The notes: a model not told the origin generated them from the letters alone. DNA of 64,000 nt from Azorinus chamasolen (GCA_963576725.1 OY755247.1:19626957-19690956); one strand, 5' to 3'. Shown: positions 49,018 through 58,668, counted from the first letter of the stretch. Program-made: numbers and translations.

Positions 49018-49456
49018 ACTAAACCTTTTACTCCATGAAATAATGGCAACATGAATATTAATTAGTTTAACTTTTATGATGGCATATTAACCCTTCGCTT
49101 GCTATTCACGTCAATATACCTACCTATAAATAGTGAAGCCCCAGGGTCTGCACTATTTACAAGTTGATTGTGCAACCAATGCACTTCATAGCTGTGATTG
49201 CACAGTGCAATACTTGTACACAATGAAGATATATGTAATTATACAACAGGGCATGGGTAAAGAAGGAGAAATGAATTTTAAAATTCAGCAAGCGAAGGGT
49301 TAAGACACGATGTTTGGCAATGACAGACGCTAAAAATCATATCTATATGATTGCATAAGCAAACAGAGTATACCTTGGTCAGACCGCTCCTATAGGAGCC
49401 TTCTGATCTGGGTCTAATTTGTTTGCAAATGCATATCTATAGAAATAACGTGTTAA
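49018..49456 (+). mobile_element. T3 MITE split by T4
   Basis: CTAAACCTTTTACTCCATGA, interrupted at TTAA 49087, resuming GACACGATGTTTGGCAATG, hairpin tip GCTCCTATAGGAGC, right end AACGTGTTAA. Confidence 0.82.
49087..49303 (+). mobile_element. T4 MITE nested in T3, hairpin collapsed
   Basis: TTAACCCTTCGCTTGC to GCAAGCGAAGGGTTAA; the palindrome is reduced to GAAGCCCCAGGGTCTGC. Confidence 0.92.
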
Positions 49457-49534
49457 ACAGTTTGGGGTTTTGAAGGTCAGTGATTAGCAATACATGACAA
49501 AATATTTTCTATTACAATAGTTTTTCTTTTAATG

Positions 49535-49602
49535 GTTAATTATTTCTTACATGAATATTCATGAGGGAAAGAAGTGTGTGTGTGTGTGGGGGGGGGGGGG
49601 GC
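49535..49602. repeat. T3 scrap and GT/G tract
   Basis: TATTTCTTACATGAATATTC, then (GT)n and a run of G to 49602. Confidence 0.6.
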
Positions 49603-49663
49603 ATAATATCGAAATAGACAGTGCTGCATTTTCTGCTAATGAACGTTTGTTAATTATGCAAAT

Positions 49664-49757
49664 GTTATCTCATCATTTCTAGCATGTGTACTGCCAACGC
49701 GTTATGCACTGCACCCTCGGAATGACGTATTGTGTGTTATGGACCCGCTATCAGTCA
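49664..49757. repeat. duplicated segment, copy 2
   Basis: CAACGCGTTATGCACTGC, ACCCTCGGAATGACG and TGTTATGGACCCGCTAT match 48907-49016. Both copies are followed by a T3 element. Confidence 0.8.
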
Positions 49758-49990
49758 CCTTCCATGGACATGAATATTAATAAGAATAATAGTTTTAATG
49801 AAACATGAACACAAGAAGTTTTGGCAATGACTGACACTGCAAAATCAGTTTATATTATATAATATCATAAGCAAACAGAGCAGACCCTGATCAGACGGCT
49901 CCCATAGTAGCCGTCTGATCAGGGTCTACTCTGTTTGCAAAGGCATAGAAAGGCGTAGATAAATGCGTATTTATGGAGTAATGGGGTTAA
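49758..49990 (+). mobile_element. T3 MITE
   Basis: CTTCCATGGACATGAATATT, hairpin AAGCAAACAGAGCAGACCCT with tip GCTCCCATAGTAGC, right GGAGTAATGGGGTTAA. Confidence 0.85.
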
Positions 49991-50089
49991 TTTCGTTTTC
50001 TTTCTTTCTTGTCGATCATAAATATAATCATATTAAAGTATAACAAATTATTGTAACAATGCTGCTAGCGGCGGTATAAGTAGACCGTG

Positions 50090-51034
50090 TTAGGTGAAAA
50101 AAATTACCACAACAGCAAAAACACATACAAGAAACATAATGATTGTAGTCACTCTTGGAACTGTCTCCTGTTCTATCACGTGTGTTTCTTGTCGAGGTCT
50201 TTCCCTCGGCGGCGTATTTGTGGGAGTTGGTCTTTCTGACGAAGACCAACGAGGAGAGGGCCCATGTGGCATGGGCCCATGTGGCATAGCTTTGTGTATT
50301 TCTTGCATAGTTCTGTACAAAGGGATGTATTCAATACAGCATGGTGTCTCAGAAATTTCGTGAGCTGTTTCTTGCATCTTTTCCAACGAAAATGTATTAC
50401 TAATGCCATGTTCCTCCTCGGTCACTCTTGATAGTAACTTGGATATCGTGCGACCACTGCGGTCAGATTTCGGTATATTATTTGATCTTGGGATGTGTGT
50501 AAGATCCAACATGAAATCTGACAGTTTCTTCCGAATGTCGATACAGAATTCCATAGGATAACTGAACCGGGGTTCTTTTGATGGCCATCTTTTAAGTAAA
50601 TTGCGCATACAGACAAGCATGTGCTTATATCGACACAGAACGCTTTGGATTCGGTCTGCTCTTTTTTCACTCAGTGTGATCCCCGTCCCAGCTGTTGTGG
50701 TTTCGTCATTCCGAGCTGGATCTACTTCAGGAGCTTCCAGTAAAGTCTTCAGCAACAAATGTTCAGGAAATGCTTTCAACTGTTTAGCGTCCTCGACACT
50801 CTTACATCTTATCTTGCAGTTCTTCCGGCAGTTTGGACAAGGGAAAAGCGGACTCTTCATGACGCCAAGCTCGTCGAAACAATGTTTCATTATAAGGGAG
50901 GTAACACACTTCTTGCAGAACGTATGCTGACAAGGAAGAATTCTCGGACTTTCGAACCTCTCCATGCATATTTGACACGTCAAAATCGACTCGTTACATT
51001 CCAGTAGGACAGTATCATCTAGATCGGTCATCAT
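50090..51034 (-). CDS. RING-finger protein with C-terminal membrane anchor
   Basis: A single open frame of 314 codons. Residues 20-69 form a C3HC4 RING: C20-x2-C23, LPCQHTFCKKC (C35, H37, C40, C43) and CPNC (C66, C69), the kind used by E3 ubiquitin ligases to bind E2 enzymes. The gap between C43 and C66 (22 residues) is longer than in many TRIM RINGs, and no B-box, coiled coil or NHL/SPRY domain follows. Residues about 105-235 are uncharacterised and charged. A short repeat MPHGPMPHGP lies near 254, followed by a Pro/Arg-rich stretch, and residues about 296-314 (IIMFLVCVFAVVVIFF) are a hydrophobic helix right at the C-terminus, so a tail-anchored protein with a cytosolic RING is likely. M1 or M2 may be the start. 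It is probably intronless; no paralogue is in the window. Ligase activity is inferred from the motif. Confidence 0.9.
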   Translation of the reverse strand: MMTDLDDTVLLECNESILTCQICMERFESPRILPCQHTFCKKCVTSLIMKHCFDELGVMKSPLFPCPNCRKNCKIRCKSVEDAKQLKAFPEHLLLKTLLEAPEVDPARNDETTTAGTGITLSEKRADRIQSVLCRYKHMLVCMRNLLKRWPSKEPRFSYPMEFCIDIRKKLSDFMLDLTHIPRSNNIPKSDRSGRTISKLLSRVTEEEHGISNTFSLEKMQETAHEISETPCCIEYIPLYRTMQEIHKAMPHGPMPHGPSPRWSSSERPTPTNTPPRERPRQETHVIEQETVPRVTTIIMFLVCVFAVVVIFFT

Positions 51035-51088
51035 GTTCGTCTTCTATAAAGCTGCGAAGTACAAAAACATACGGAGCTACAAATAAAC

Positions 51089-51175
51089 ATGCGTACACAA
51101 ATACTAAAATTATCATTTCTCCATCAAACCTTATACACCGTGACCACTCTGTAGAATCGTCTCTTCGAGGTTGAG
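51089..51175. repeat. J left half
   Basis: GCGTACACAAATACTAAAAT, TTTCTCCATCAAACCTTAT, then AGAATCGTCTCTTCGAGGTTGA. It begins about 55 bp upstream of the RING gene start, so it may lie in its leader or promoter. Confidence 0.7.
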
Positions 51176-52056
51176 ACTTCTATACTACATGTATATGAGT
51201 AAAAGTGTATGTTACTGTACAATGATGTCAACCTATATAAGACAGAACATGTTCGCGTGTTGTTTGTTTGTCTGACTGTCTGTCTGTCTGTATGTCTGTC
51301 AGTCTGGATTTTATCAAGGCAGAAACTGTAGTCATATCCATATTATGTTATAAGAAAACAGACTATATGTATACCCTGACCATACGGCACATATACAGGA
51401 GCCGTCTGATCTGAGAAAAAACAACAGAAAAAAACAGAAGGTTGATCAATCATTTATATTTTATTCTATTCTACATTTATTGGCTATTGTTTTTAAACAC
51501 TTTCGGTTTTTAATTTAGAAGATGTAATCTGCTCATATTTTCGAATAATTTGCGTACAGAATCTGGATGTTTATGGTTTGAAACTAATTCGTTGTTTATG
51601 AGCGTGTCAAAGAAAGAGTTGTTTGTATCGGGCAAAAATAAAAAAAAATTGGTGGCAGCGGATTCCAGCGGAAACTAATATATGTACTGGACGTACTCAT
51701 TTCGATGTACAATGTACATGTAGGTAAACTCTATACAACAGACGTTTTTCTTTCTCAATTTCCTATATCGAACTGACATGTTGTTTCAGCTTTTGTTGTG
51801 AACTCTTTAATATTCTAAGCGTTATTCTAAAATCGATTCGGAACTTCGCCGAACATGTTCGTTGATTGCCACATTTTTCCGTCTCATAAACTGTCGGCGG
51901 TTTTCTAAGAAACTGACAGTATTGAAAATTGGTTAATGTTTATCTGAATACATGTATACGGTGGAAAAAATGGACAAAAAAAACAGTTTCATGATTTGAA
52001 TGTGTGTACTTCATTTGGAGTAAATTAATTTATACGAAAAATGGAAAGAATATAAG
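51176..52056. other. no gene; one worn T3 scrap
   Basis: A degraded T3 piece at about 51305-51418 (AGGCAGAAACTGTAGTCATA, AGGAGCCGTCTGATCTGAG) and a CTGTCTGTCTGTCTG tract near 51270. The rest is AT-rich without recognisable features. Confidence 0.5.
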
Positions 52057-52367
52057 TTAAACCCTTTACTTGAAAACATCACAGGCAGCAGAGTCTGCTT
52101 TGTTTGTTTGTATGCTACATATCTCTACTATTTGTCATTGGAATACTGTTTTGTTTTACAGTTACTGTGCAATACACGACTCACTAATGTCCTTTGCAAA
52201 CAGTGTAGACCCGGATGAGAGGGCTCCTAGAGGAGCCCTCTCATCAGGGTCTGCACTGTTTGTCATGTTACACTTTTCTTTAAAAAAATCTCTAAACATT
52301 CATCATAAGCTTGACCTTTTTGAATTTTGGAATAGTCCATTTGAAAATTCAGCGTAGTAACGGTTAA
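52057..52367 (+). mobile_element. T9 MITE
   Basis: TTAAACCCTTTACTTG left, hairpin GCAAACAGTGTAGACCCGG with tip GCTCCTAGAGGAGC, TTCAGCGTAGTAACGGTTAA right. Confidence 0.78.
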
Positions 52368-52764
52368 ACCAGGGTTGAATTACTACGTATAATGGGTGGA
52401 GAATTGCGTGAACATTCATCAAGTATAGAGTTAATGTAATACGGGCGTAACTACTCTCCTTGTGCGAAAAATAAGTATACACATGCACTTTGTATATAGT
52501 CACTTGACGTCTCATCAGGGTTCAAGGTGTTGGCACTTTGAGAATGATCTCGACAATAAATATTGAGAAAAATCTAACTTGAAAAACAGATGGTGATTTT
52601 GTTGTTCTTATAGATGTATGTAGTATCCTTGTGATACTCTCTCGATTTTTAATATAAAATATGTATAAAGTCATTATGAAACTGAACCGGGCTGGGGCGA
52701 GAGGGGGCTGTATAAAAGGAGCGTTAATGTATTTAGTAAAAGAAATCCAATTTAAAATATTTGT
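52368..52764. other. no gene; T8 scrap
   Basis: ACTTGACGTCTCATCAGGGTTC at about 52502 is half a T8 hairpin. Nothing else recognised. Confidence 0.45.
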
Positions 52765-52997
52765 TTAACCCTTTCACAGCCAATGTCGCAGAAATGCACC
52801 ACGACAAATAGTGCAGTCCCAGTTTTCATGGCGGCGTCTAACCAGGGACTGCACTTTTTGTCTGAAAATCTATTTCTATATCAGTGCTTTATTCCTTTAA
52901 AATTTGAATTTATTTATTTTAATTCCTGATTTTACCGAATTATTTAACAAAATTGTATTGCAGACGACAATTAGTAATTTGGCGCCGAAAGGGTTAA
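52765..52997 (+). mobile_element. T5 MITE
   Basis: TTAACCCTTTCACAGCC to GGCGCCGAAAGGGTTAA; hairpin partly deleted (GTGCAGTCCCAGTTTTCATGG). Confidence 0.88.
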
Positions 52998-53356
52998 TAC
53001 CGGTATTTCACCGCCTATCTTACTGCAACTGATTAGGACCGCCTATCTGATGAGTGACAGCAAGATAGGGGTTAGCTGAGAAATAAGAATTGTTTGATAT
53101 ATCAGTAACTTAGCATCTTATCTATATCCTTGATGAACTTTTAATAACTGATATATATACAGAGACACGTAAATGTTGCAACCTAACATGCTGGCGACTG
53201 TTATCGACATAACCTATTTTATGACTATCTGCTGGTCTACAATTGGTATGTACACGTGTCAACTCTCGTTACAAAGACCATGTTCGTTCCCACAGAACGC
53301 GTCGTTGTATTGAAATAATCGTTGTACGAGCGTAATGAACATTAAGTTATATAATG
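52998..53356. other. no recognised feature
   Basis: Includes a small inverted pair ACCGCCTATCTTACTGC and GACAGCAAGATAGGGG near 53010-53060. No exon or known repeat. Confidence 0.4.
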
Positions 53357-53450
53357 ACAGCCCTCTAAACCGGACGTTCAAATTAGCATTCACACCGGTC
53401 TGTGAGACAGGTGGCAGCTTAATGGAGAAAAATGCAAAAATTCATGTCAG
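53357..53450. mobile_element. P3 fragment
   Basis: AGCCCTCTAAACCGGACGTT, GAGACAGGTGGCAGCTTAAT: left half of a P3 in reverse, truncated. Confidence 0.5.
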
Positions 53451-53467
53451 TATAATGGATATTCCAT

Positions 53468-53675
53468 TACAGTAAAACCTCTCTATAACGACCACTAAAT
53501 TACATCAAGTATTTTGTATTAAAGGCATGTGGCTGCTTAAAGCAAGGTGAAAGTAAAACAGAACGCTCCTATTGGAGCGTTCTGTTTTACTTTCACCTTG
53601 CTTTAAGCAGCCACCTGCCCTAAATTCAAACCAATTAACACAATGTAGTGGTCGTTATAGAGAGGTTATACTGTA
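53468..53675. mobile_element. P1 MITE, intact
   Basis: CAGTAAAACCTCTCTATAAC to TATAGAGAGGTTATACTG, TA flanks, tip GCTCCTATTGGAGC. Confidence 0.92.
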
Positions 53676-53914
53676 TATTGAATGCCATTATAACGAGTGT
53701 TAATTGTAAAATTGTCATAACCCCATTGACGGTGAGAAATCGGCTGACATGCATTCCACACGGGTAAGAGTCAGACCAGAGGGTTTCTGTGAGGACTATG
53801 TAATCAGGTTCTATACAGTTTAGCATTGCATTACTTTTCGATGGTAAACCGGGTGAAATGCCCAACAATCTGAGATTAGAGTTTAATGTTTTCCTACTAA
53901 GCGCGAGCTGTCAT

Positions 53915-54104
53915 TTAAACCTTTCCTCCATAGGCTATTTTAGACCCAGCCTCTTTGAATAAATTTAGAATTGTGTAGTTTGAAACCATTGTGATAAATA
54001 GAGCATTTGCTCCTATAGGAGCAAATGCTCTATTTATCACAATGGTTTCAAGAAGTGGTTATTACAGAGTCGTAGAAAGGCGTATTTTTGGAGGAAAGGG
54101 TTAA
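53915..54104 (+). mobile_element. T2 MITE, short
   Basis: TTAAACCTTTCCTCCATAGG, palindrome complete with tip GCTCCTATAGGAGC, right GGAGGAAAGGGTTAA. The left spacer lacks the ACCGAAAAGGAGCATTAACT part. Confidence 0.9.
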
Positions 54105-54173
54105 AAACTATTCGGGTCCAGACGAAATGCCGAGTAATCAGGGGTCAAGCTGTTTAAAAATCGGTCACTTTTT

Positions 54174-54440
54174 TTAACCCTTAACCTGCTGAGATGAACA
54201 TGTCTTCTCAAACTCCGTTATCTTGCAAGTTTTATTTACTATCAAACCTCCTCTAGGAGCCCTCTCTCTTGATTCTTCACTGTTTGCAAAGGGCATTAGT
54301 GACCCGTGTCCCGCACAGTAAGGGTTAACTCATTCAGTGTGGTAAACGAGTCACTTATGTTCTGTGCAAACTGTGTTGACCAAGATGAACTGGCATCTAT
54401 AGGAGCTCCCTCGACGGGAAATGAAGAAACTGTGCCTATG
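54174..54440 (+). mobile_element. two T9 remnants sharing a TTAA
   Basis: TTAACCCTTAACCTGCTGAG to CACAGTAAGGGTTAA (54174-54328), then TTAACTCATTCAGTGTGG with GTGCAAACTGTGTTGACC. A T8 scrap at 54110-54160 precedes them. Confidence 0.55.
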
Positions 54441-54443
54441 AGA

Positions 54444-54630
54444 TACAGTAAAACCTCTCTATAACGACCACTTAGTGAATGCATATGGACTTTTTGCAGG
54501 TTGAAAGTAATGCAGAAAACTCCTATGGGAACATTCTGCGTAACGTTATTCCTGCGTTAAGCTGCCACTTGTCTTTAATAACAAGAATTAAAGCTATTTT
54601 CGGTGGTCGCTATAGAAGGATTTTACTGTA
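54444..54630. mobile_element. P1/P5-like MITE
   Basis: CAGTAAAACCTCTCTATAAC to GGTCGCTATAGAAGGATTTTACTG, TA flanks. Hairpin tip ACTCCTATGGGAAC. Confidence 0.82.
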
Positions 54631-54657
54631 TAAAGATAGATAATGATTATTATATAG

Positions 54658-55086
54658 TACAGCCTGTCTAAAAGCGGATATTCATTTATTGAAGTTATGA
54701 GTGTTACAAATCTGCTGGTTGCTTAATCCATAACCTCATAGGCTATTTTTAGATACAACTTCTTTGAATAAATCTACCGAAACGGAGCATTAACTAGAGA
54801 AACGGAAACTTTCAGATTTTTGTATTTTGAAACCATTGTGATAAATAGAGCATTTGCTCCTATAGGAGCAAATGCTCTATTTATCACAATGATTTCACAA
54901 AGAGACTTTTACAGAGTCGTCAAAGTCGTCAATATGAGAGAATGGGTTAATGCAGTACAAAAACTATGCAGAAAGCTCCTATAAGAGTTTTCTGTATTAC
55001 TTTTGACCTGCATTAAAATACCACCTACCTTACAGACCCTTAATTAGGCCTATTTTTGATGGCTGCTTAAGACAGGTTCTACTGTA
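54658..55086. mobile_element. P2 MITE split by T2
   Basis: TACAGCCTGTCTAAAAGC left, CTGGTTGCTTAA interrupted, resuming TGCAGTACAAAAACTATGC after 54950, right GACAGGTTCTACTGTA. Confidence 0.85.
54723..54950 (+). mobile_element. T2 MITE nested in P2
   Basis: TTAATCCATAACCTCATAGG to ATGAGAGAATGGGTTAA. Full palindrome with tip GCTCCTATAGGAGC. It used the TTAA of the P2 motif TTGCTTAATGCAG. Confidence 0.92.
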
Positions 55087-55117
55087 CATGAAAGGTTCCC
55101 GGGCCTTTTCACGCATC

Positions 55118-55185
55118 TGCAAACAGTGTGGATCCAGATGAGATGTCGAGTGTAATCGACGGTCTTATTAGGATCCAAACAATTA
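55118..55185. repeat. T8 hairpin
   Basis: TGCAAACAGTGTGGATCCAG is faced by TATTAGGATCCAAACAATT. Confidence 0.55.
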
Positions 55186-55515
55186 ATCCCCATATTGTAA
55201 ACGAATGAATTCACATCTAAAACGAAAACAAAGTTCTTCTTACCTGCGCAAACACTTTTCCTATAACGCGTCTGCGGTTTGTGTTGTTATTTTCAATGGA
55301 GACCATTGATTAAGGTCTTGCCCGTATTACATGTCAGTGCAATTAATGCATTCTGTCTGTATTTGAATACACATATAAAGACCAGCACAAATTGCCCAAT
55401 ACACAATAATGTACAACTTCAGCATGCATGCACTAACAATCAGATGCATTTTTGTGTACCCATAGTCATATCGCATGTAATGATTCGCCAGCAATGCAAA
55501 GTATTTAACTCTGTA
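55186..55515. other. no recognised feature
   Basis: A 90-codon ORF at 55279-55551 runs into a MITE and has no recognisable domain. Confidence 0.4.
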
Positions 55516-55723
55516 TACAGTAATACCCCTCTAAATTGGACGTTCAATTAAGTATAAATATCGGTCTTGCAGACAGATGACTGCTTAATGTAGGGTGAAA
55601 GTCATACAGAAAGCTCCTCTAGGAGCTTTCTGTATGACTTTCACCCTGCATCAAGCAGCTACCTACCTCTAAGTATTTAAATTAATCTCTACTAGAATTC
55701 CTGTTCAGAGGGGTCTAACTGTA
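55516..55723. mobile_element. P3 MITE, intact
   Basis: CAGTAATACCCCTCTAAATT to TTCAGAGGGGTCTAACTG, TA flanks, tip GCTCCTCTAGGAGC. Confidence 0.88.
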
Positions 55724-55815
55724 CATGTATCACAGTAAAGTAAGGTTGCAGGTTAGTGTTTGCTAAATATCTGGTCTGGGGCAAGTTACGCTTACTGTCG
55801 ATTAGAAACTAAAAT

Positions 55816-55882
55816 GTCAAACGACTTGGATTTTGACGAGATGCCGAGTTACCGGACCACTCATGTGGACCCAAGCTGTTTG
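55816..55882. repeat. worn T8 hairpin
   Basis: TCAAACGACTTGGATTTTGACG is faced by ATGTGGACCCAAGCTGTTTGC. Confidence 0.55.
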
Positions 55883-55929
55883 CAAAAACCAGTCAATTTG
55901 TGTTTAGTGGGATAAGGGCAAGTCCTTCC

Positions 55930-56130
55930 CCTAACAGAAGCGTTTTTGGTGTATTATGCAAACACAGTATACCTTATCGTGAGAGCCGTCTGATCGGGGT
56001 CTGCATTGTTTGCTTCAGGCATAATATCTATCTCATCCTACAGATTCTGTCATAGCCAAAAATTCTTGTTTTAACATGTCTTTATAAAAACCTATTGTAT
56101 GAATATGTATATTCACCAGGTAAAAGTATA
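55930..56130 (-). mobile_element. worn T3 MITE
   Basis: TGCAAACACAGTATACC, GAGAGCCGTCTGATCGGGGT, CTACAGATTCTGTCATAGCC. Both ends lost. Confidence 0.55.
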
Positions 56131-56336
56131 AGCCATTCGGTCAAATTAAGACTTGCAAGTACAAACGAAATTTGATATACGCTCTTACATACATTTACCT
56201 AACCTTCGGGTGTTGGATACTTGTCTAGAGCGAAACATTACCCAATAAATCGTTTATAATAATTATCAAATATGCAGGATTTTACGACAAACTTTACCAA
56301 TACACTCTCTCCCCACTCCCGCCTGTGAAATCTTAT

Positions 56337-56712
56337 TACAGTGCTCCCTCCCTCCCTACAACGGCCCTCTCAATAACGATTCCCTCCTTACAACAACGCA
56401 TGTCACTGTTTCCGAAACAACAAGGCTCCAGAAACAACCTTTTTCCATCGTATTTTCTTAATGCCTCCATCAAACCCTATGTTGTGACCACTCTTTAGAA
56501 TCGTCACAAAGTGACGATTCTAAAGAGTGGTCACAACATAGGGTTTGATTGAGGCATAACGGTTTTAGTTCTCTAAATACACCATATCTGGGGATCTGCA
56601 AACAAGCTAATTGTGTTTGATTTTCCCTCCCTATACATGTAACAACTCCCTCTGAACAACACATACAATATTCGTATCCCAAAGGATGTCGTTGTAGAGA
56701 GGGAGCACTTTA
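56337..56712. mobile_element. P7 MITE with nested J element
   Basis: TA-flanked CAGTGCTCCCTCCCTCCC and TTGTAGAGAGGGAGCACTT. A J hairpin occupies 56461-56557. Confidence 0.78.
56461..56557. repeat. J-family hairpin
   Basis: ATGCCTCCATCAAACCC to GGGTTTGATTGAGGCAT, with apex AATCGTCACAAAGTGACGATT, arms nearly perfect. Confidence 0.85.
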
Positions 56713-56751
56713 TAAACATTTACTTTTACATTTACAGAACAACAGATAAAA

Positions 56752-56835
56752 GCGCGTACTCAAATGCTAAAATCGTAATTTCTCCACCAAACCCTATGTT
56801 GTGACCACTCTTTAGAATAGTCTCTTTGAGGTCTA
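56752..56835. repeat. J left half
   Basis: GCGCGTACTCAAATGCTAAA, TTTCTCCACCAAACCCTATG, ends AGAATAGTCTCTTTGAGG. A T3 scrap (TAGCAAACTGACTCTGATC) follows to 56890. Confidence 0.7.
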
Positions 56836-56892
56836 TATCATTTCATTAGCAAACTGACTCTGATCAGACGGTTCTTAAAGGAGATGTCTGAG

Positions 56893-57120
56893 TTAACATA
56901 GTGTTTTCATTTTCCAACATAATGTGCAAGTGTTTTCATTTTCCAATATAATGTACCCGTGTTTTCATTAAATCCAACATTATGTGCCAGTACATGCATT
57001 TTGATGTTCCATCACAATGAGCCAGTGGTTTCAGTTTCCAAACTTAATGTGCCAGTGTTTCCATTTTCCAAAATATGTCAGTGTTCCATTTCCTACATAA
57101 TTATGTCACTGGTTTCAACT
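56893..57120. repeat. 30-bp minisatellite
   Basis: About seven imperfect copies of GTGTTTTCATTTTCCAACAT with AATGTGCCA. Confidence 0.85.
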
Positions 57121-57158
57121 TTTCAGTTTGCTATTTTGCATAGAGTTATATCTGTTTC

Positions 57159-57532
57159 TACAGTAGGGTCTCGCTAAACCGACCACGTGATTTATTAACA
57201 TAAGAGACCGTAAAAGCCGGTGGTCGCTTAATGCAAGACAGCTCCTGTATCTTCCATTAAGTTACTACCGATTTTGAAAATGCAGAATTAGACTATTTTC
57301 AGTACAGTAAAACCTCTCTATAACGGCCCCATAATTGTGGTAATTAGTTGATATTTAGGACCCGTGGTTGCTTAAAGCAAGGTGAAAGTAAAACAGAACG
57401 CTCCTACAGGAGCGTACTGTTTTACTTTCACCTTGCTTTAAGCAGCCACCTGCCTTTAACACAAAATATTTGATGGAATTTAGTGGCCGTTATAGAGAGG
57501 TTTTAAAGTAGTATTAGCGAGACTTTACTGTA
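57159..57532. mobile_element. P2/P5-like MITE with P1 nested inside
   Basis: CAGTAGGGTCTCGCTAAACC left and TATTAGCGAGACTTTACTG right, TA flanks. Short hairpin TTAATGCAAGACAGCTCCTG. P1 occupies 57303-57510. Confidence 0.82.
57303..57510. mobile_element. P1 MITE nested in a P element
   Basis: CAGTAAAACCTCTCTATAAC to TATAGAGAGGTTTTAAAGTA, tip GCTCCTACAGGAGC. Confidence 0.9.
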
Positions 57533-57536
57533 AGAG

Positions 57537-57703
57537 TACAGTAAAATCCCTCTAATGCGACCACTTAATGAATAAACATGGGTGTCTTTATAATCAGGTG
57601 GTTGCTTAGTGCAGGACAAAAGTAATGCAGAAAGCTCCTCTAGGAGTTTTCTGCATTACTTTTGTCCTGCATAAAGCTAGGCATAAGCGGGGGTTTGACT
57701 GTA
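57537..57703. mobile_element. P5 MITE
   Basis: CAGTAAAATCCCTCTAATGC to GCATAAGCGGGGGTTTGACTG, TA flanks, tip GCTCCTCTAGGAG. Confidence 0.87.
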
Positions 57704-57773
57704 TAAACAAAGTGGACCCTCCGAACTGAACTGGTGGTAAACAGTTTTACTTACAATTTTTAAACGAACAGTG

Positions 57774-57812
57774 TCAAACAGCTTTGATCCTGATGAGACG
57801 CCGTTTGCAAAA
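57774..57812. repeat. T8 half hairpin
   Basis: TCAAACAGCTTTGATCCTGA with GAGACGCCGTTTGC. Confidence 0.5.
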
Positions 57813-57877
57813 TGCAAGCCATGTAGCGCTTACCATGAATAAAGAATATAAAGTATTTGTCTCAACTTCCTGGTCAT

Positions 57878-57879
<2 letters not shown>

Positions 57880-57929
<50 letters not shown>

Positions 57930-58020
57930 ACCTATCTATCTATCTCTATCTCTATCTCTTTCTTCGTCTATGTTACCCTCTCTCTCTCTATCTATCTCTC
58001 TCTCTCTGTCTTCGTCTATG
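57880..58020. repeat. CT-rich microsatellite
   Basis: (CT)n to about 57922, then CTAT/CTCT mixtures. Gives Ser/Leu-rich spurious ORFs. 58021-58309 after it has only a short palindrome GACTAGACTAGCCACTAGTC at 58136. Confidence 0.92.
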
Positions 58021-58309
58021 TTACATTCTCTTCTCTCATTTCCTGACTTTATCAGTTATCAATTGTGTTAAGGTAGATCGTAGGGTATTTGGCCGAATAC
58101 CTTAAGATAACAATGTACACAATAAACAAAATAATGACTAGACTAGCCACTAGTCTAGAAGTGAAAACTACTTTAATTCTGATAAGTTGTATCATAGTAA
58201 CGCAGGTCTGGCGGGTGTAGGAAGTATCGTGACAAGCATATTTCTGGCTATCAAACGTTTTCATAGCAAGTTTTCGTACATAGTCGTATACAGTGTACGG
58301 GCATGACCA

Positions 58310-58517
58310 TACAGTAAAACCTCTCTATAACGGCCACTAAATTGTGTTAATTAGTTGGTATTTAGGACAGGCACCTGCTTAAAACAAGGTGAAAGTAAAA
58401 CAGAACGCTCCTATCGGAGCGTTCTGTATTACTTTCACTTTGCTTTAAGCAGCCACCTGCCTTTAACACAAAATACTTGATGTAATTTAGTGGCCGTTAT
58501 AGAGAGGTTTTACTGTA
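58310..58517. mobile_element. P1 MITE, intact
   Basis: CAGTAAAACCTCTCTATAAC to TATAGAGAGGTTTTACTG, TA flanks, tip GCTCCTATCGGAGC. Confidence 0.93.
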
Positions 58518-58598
58518 CAGTGTACATGTGTATTAGCCCTTACCCCGTTGTGAAAAAAATAATGCTTGCTCATCTATGGATCTGGTACAGTTTGGCTA

Positions 58599-58668
58599 CG
58601 TCTTACAAGGGCCATCTGATCTGGGTCTACTCCGTTTGCGTAATGTGCCAAAAGGACTATAAGGTTAA
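58599..58668 (+). mobile_element. T3 right-end fragment
   Basis: AAGGGCCATCTGATCTGGGT, CTCCGTTTGCGTAATG, ATAAGGTTAA. Shares its TTAA with the next T1. Confidence 0.6.

Noticed and set aside
53635..53868. Minus-strand ORF with PDYIVLTETLW, reminiscent of a LINE endonuclease
   Set aside because: The likeness is limited to about ten residues and no reverse transcriptase follows on that strand.
57784..58105. Ser/Leu-rich ORFs
   Set aside because: Readings of the CT microsatellite.
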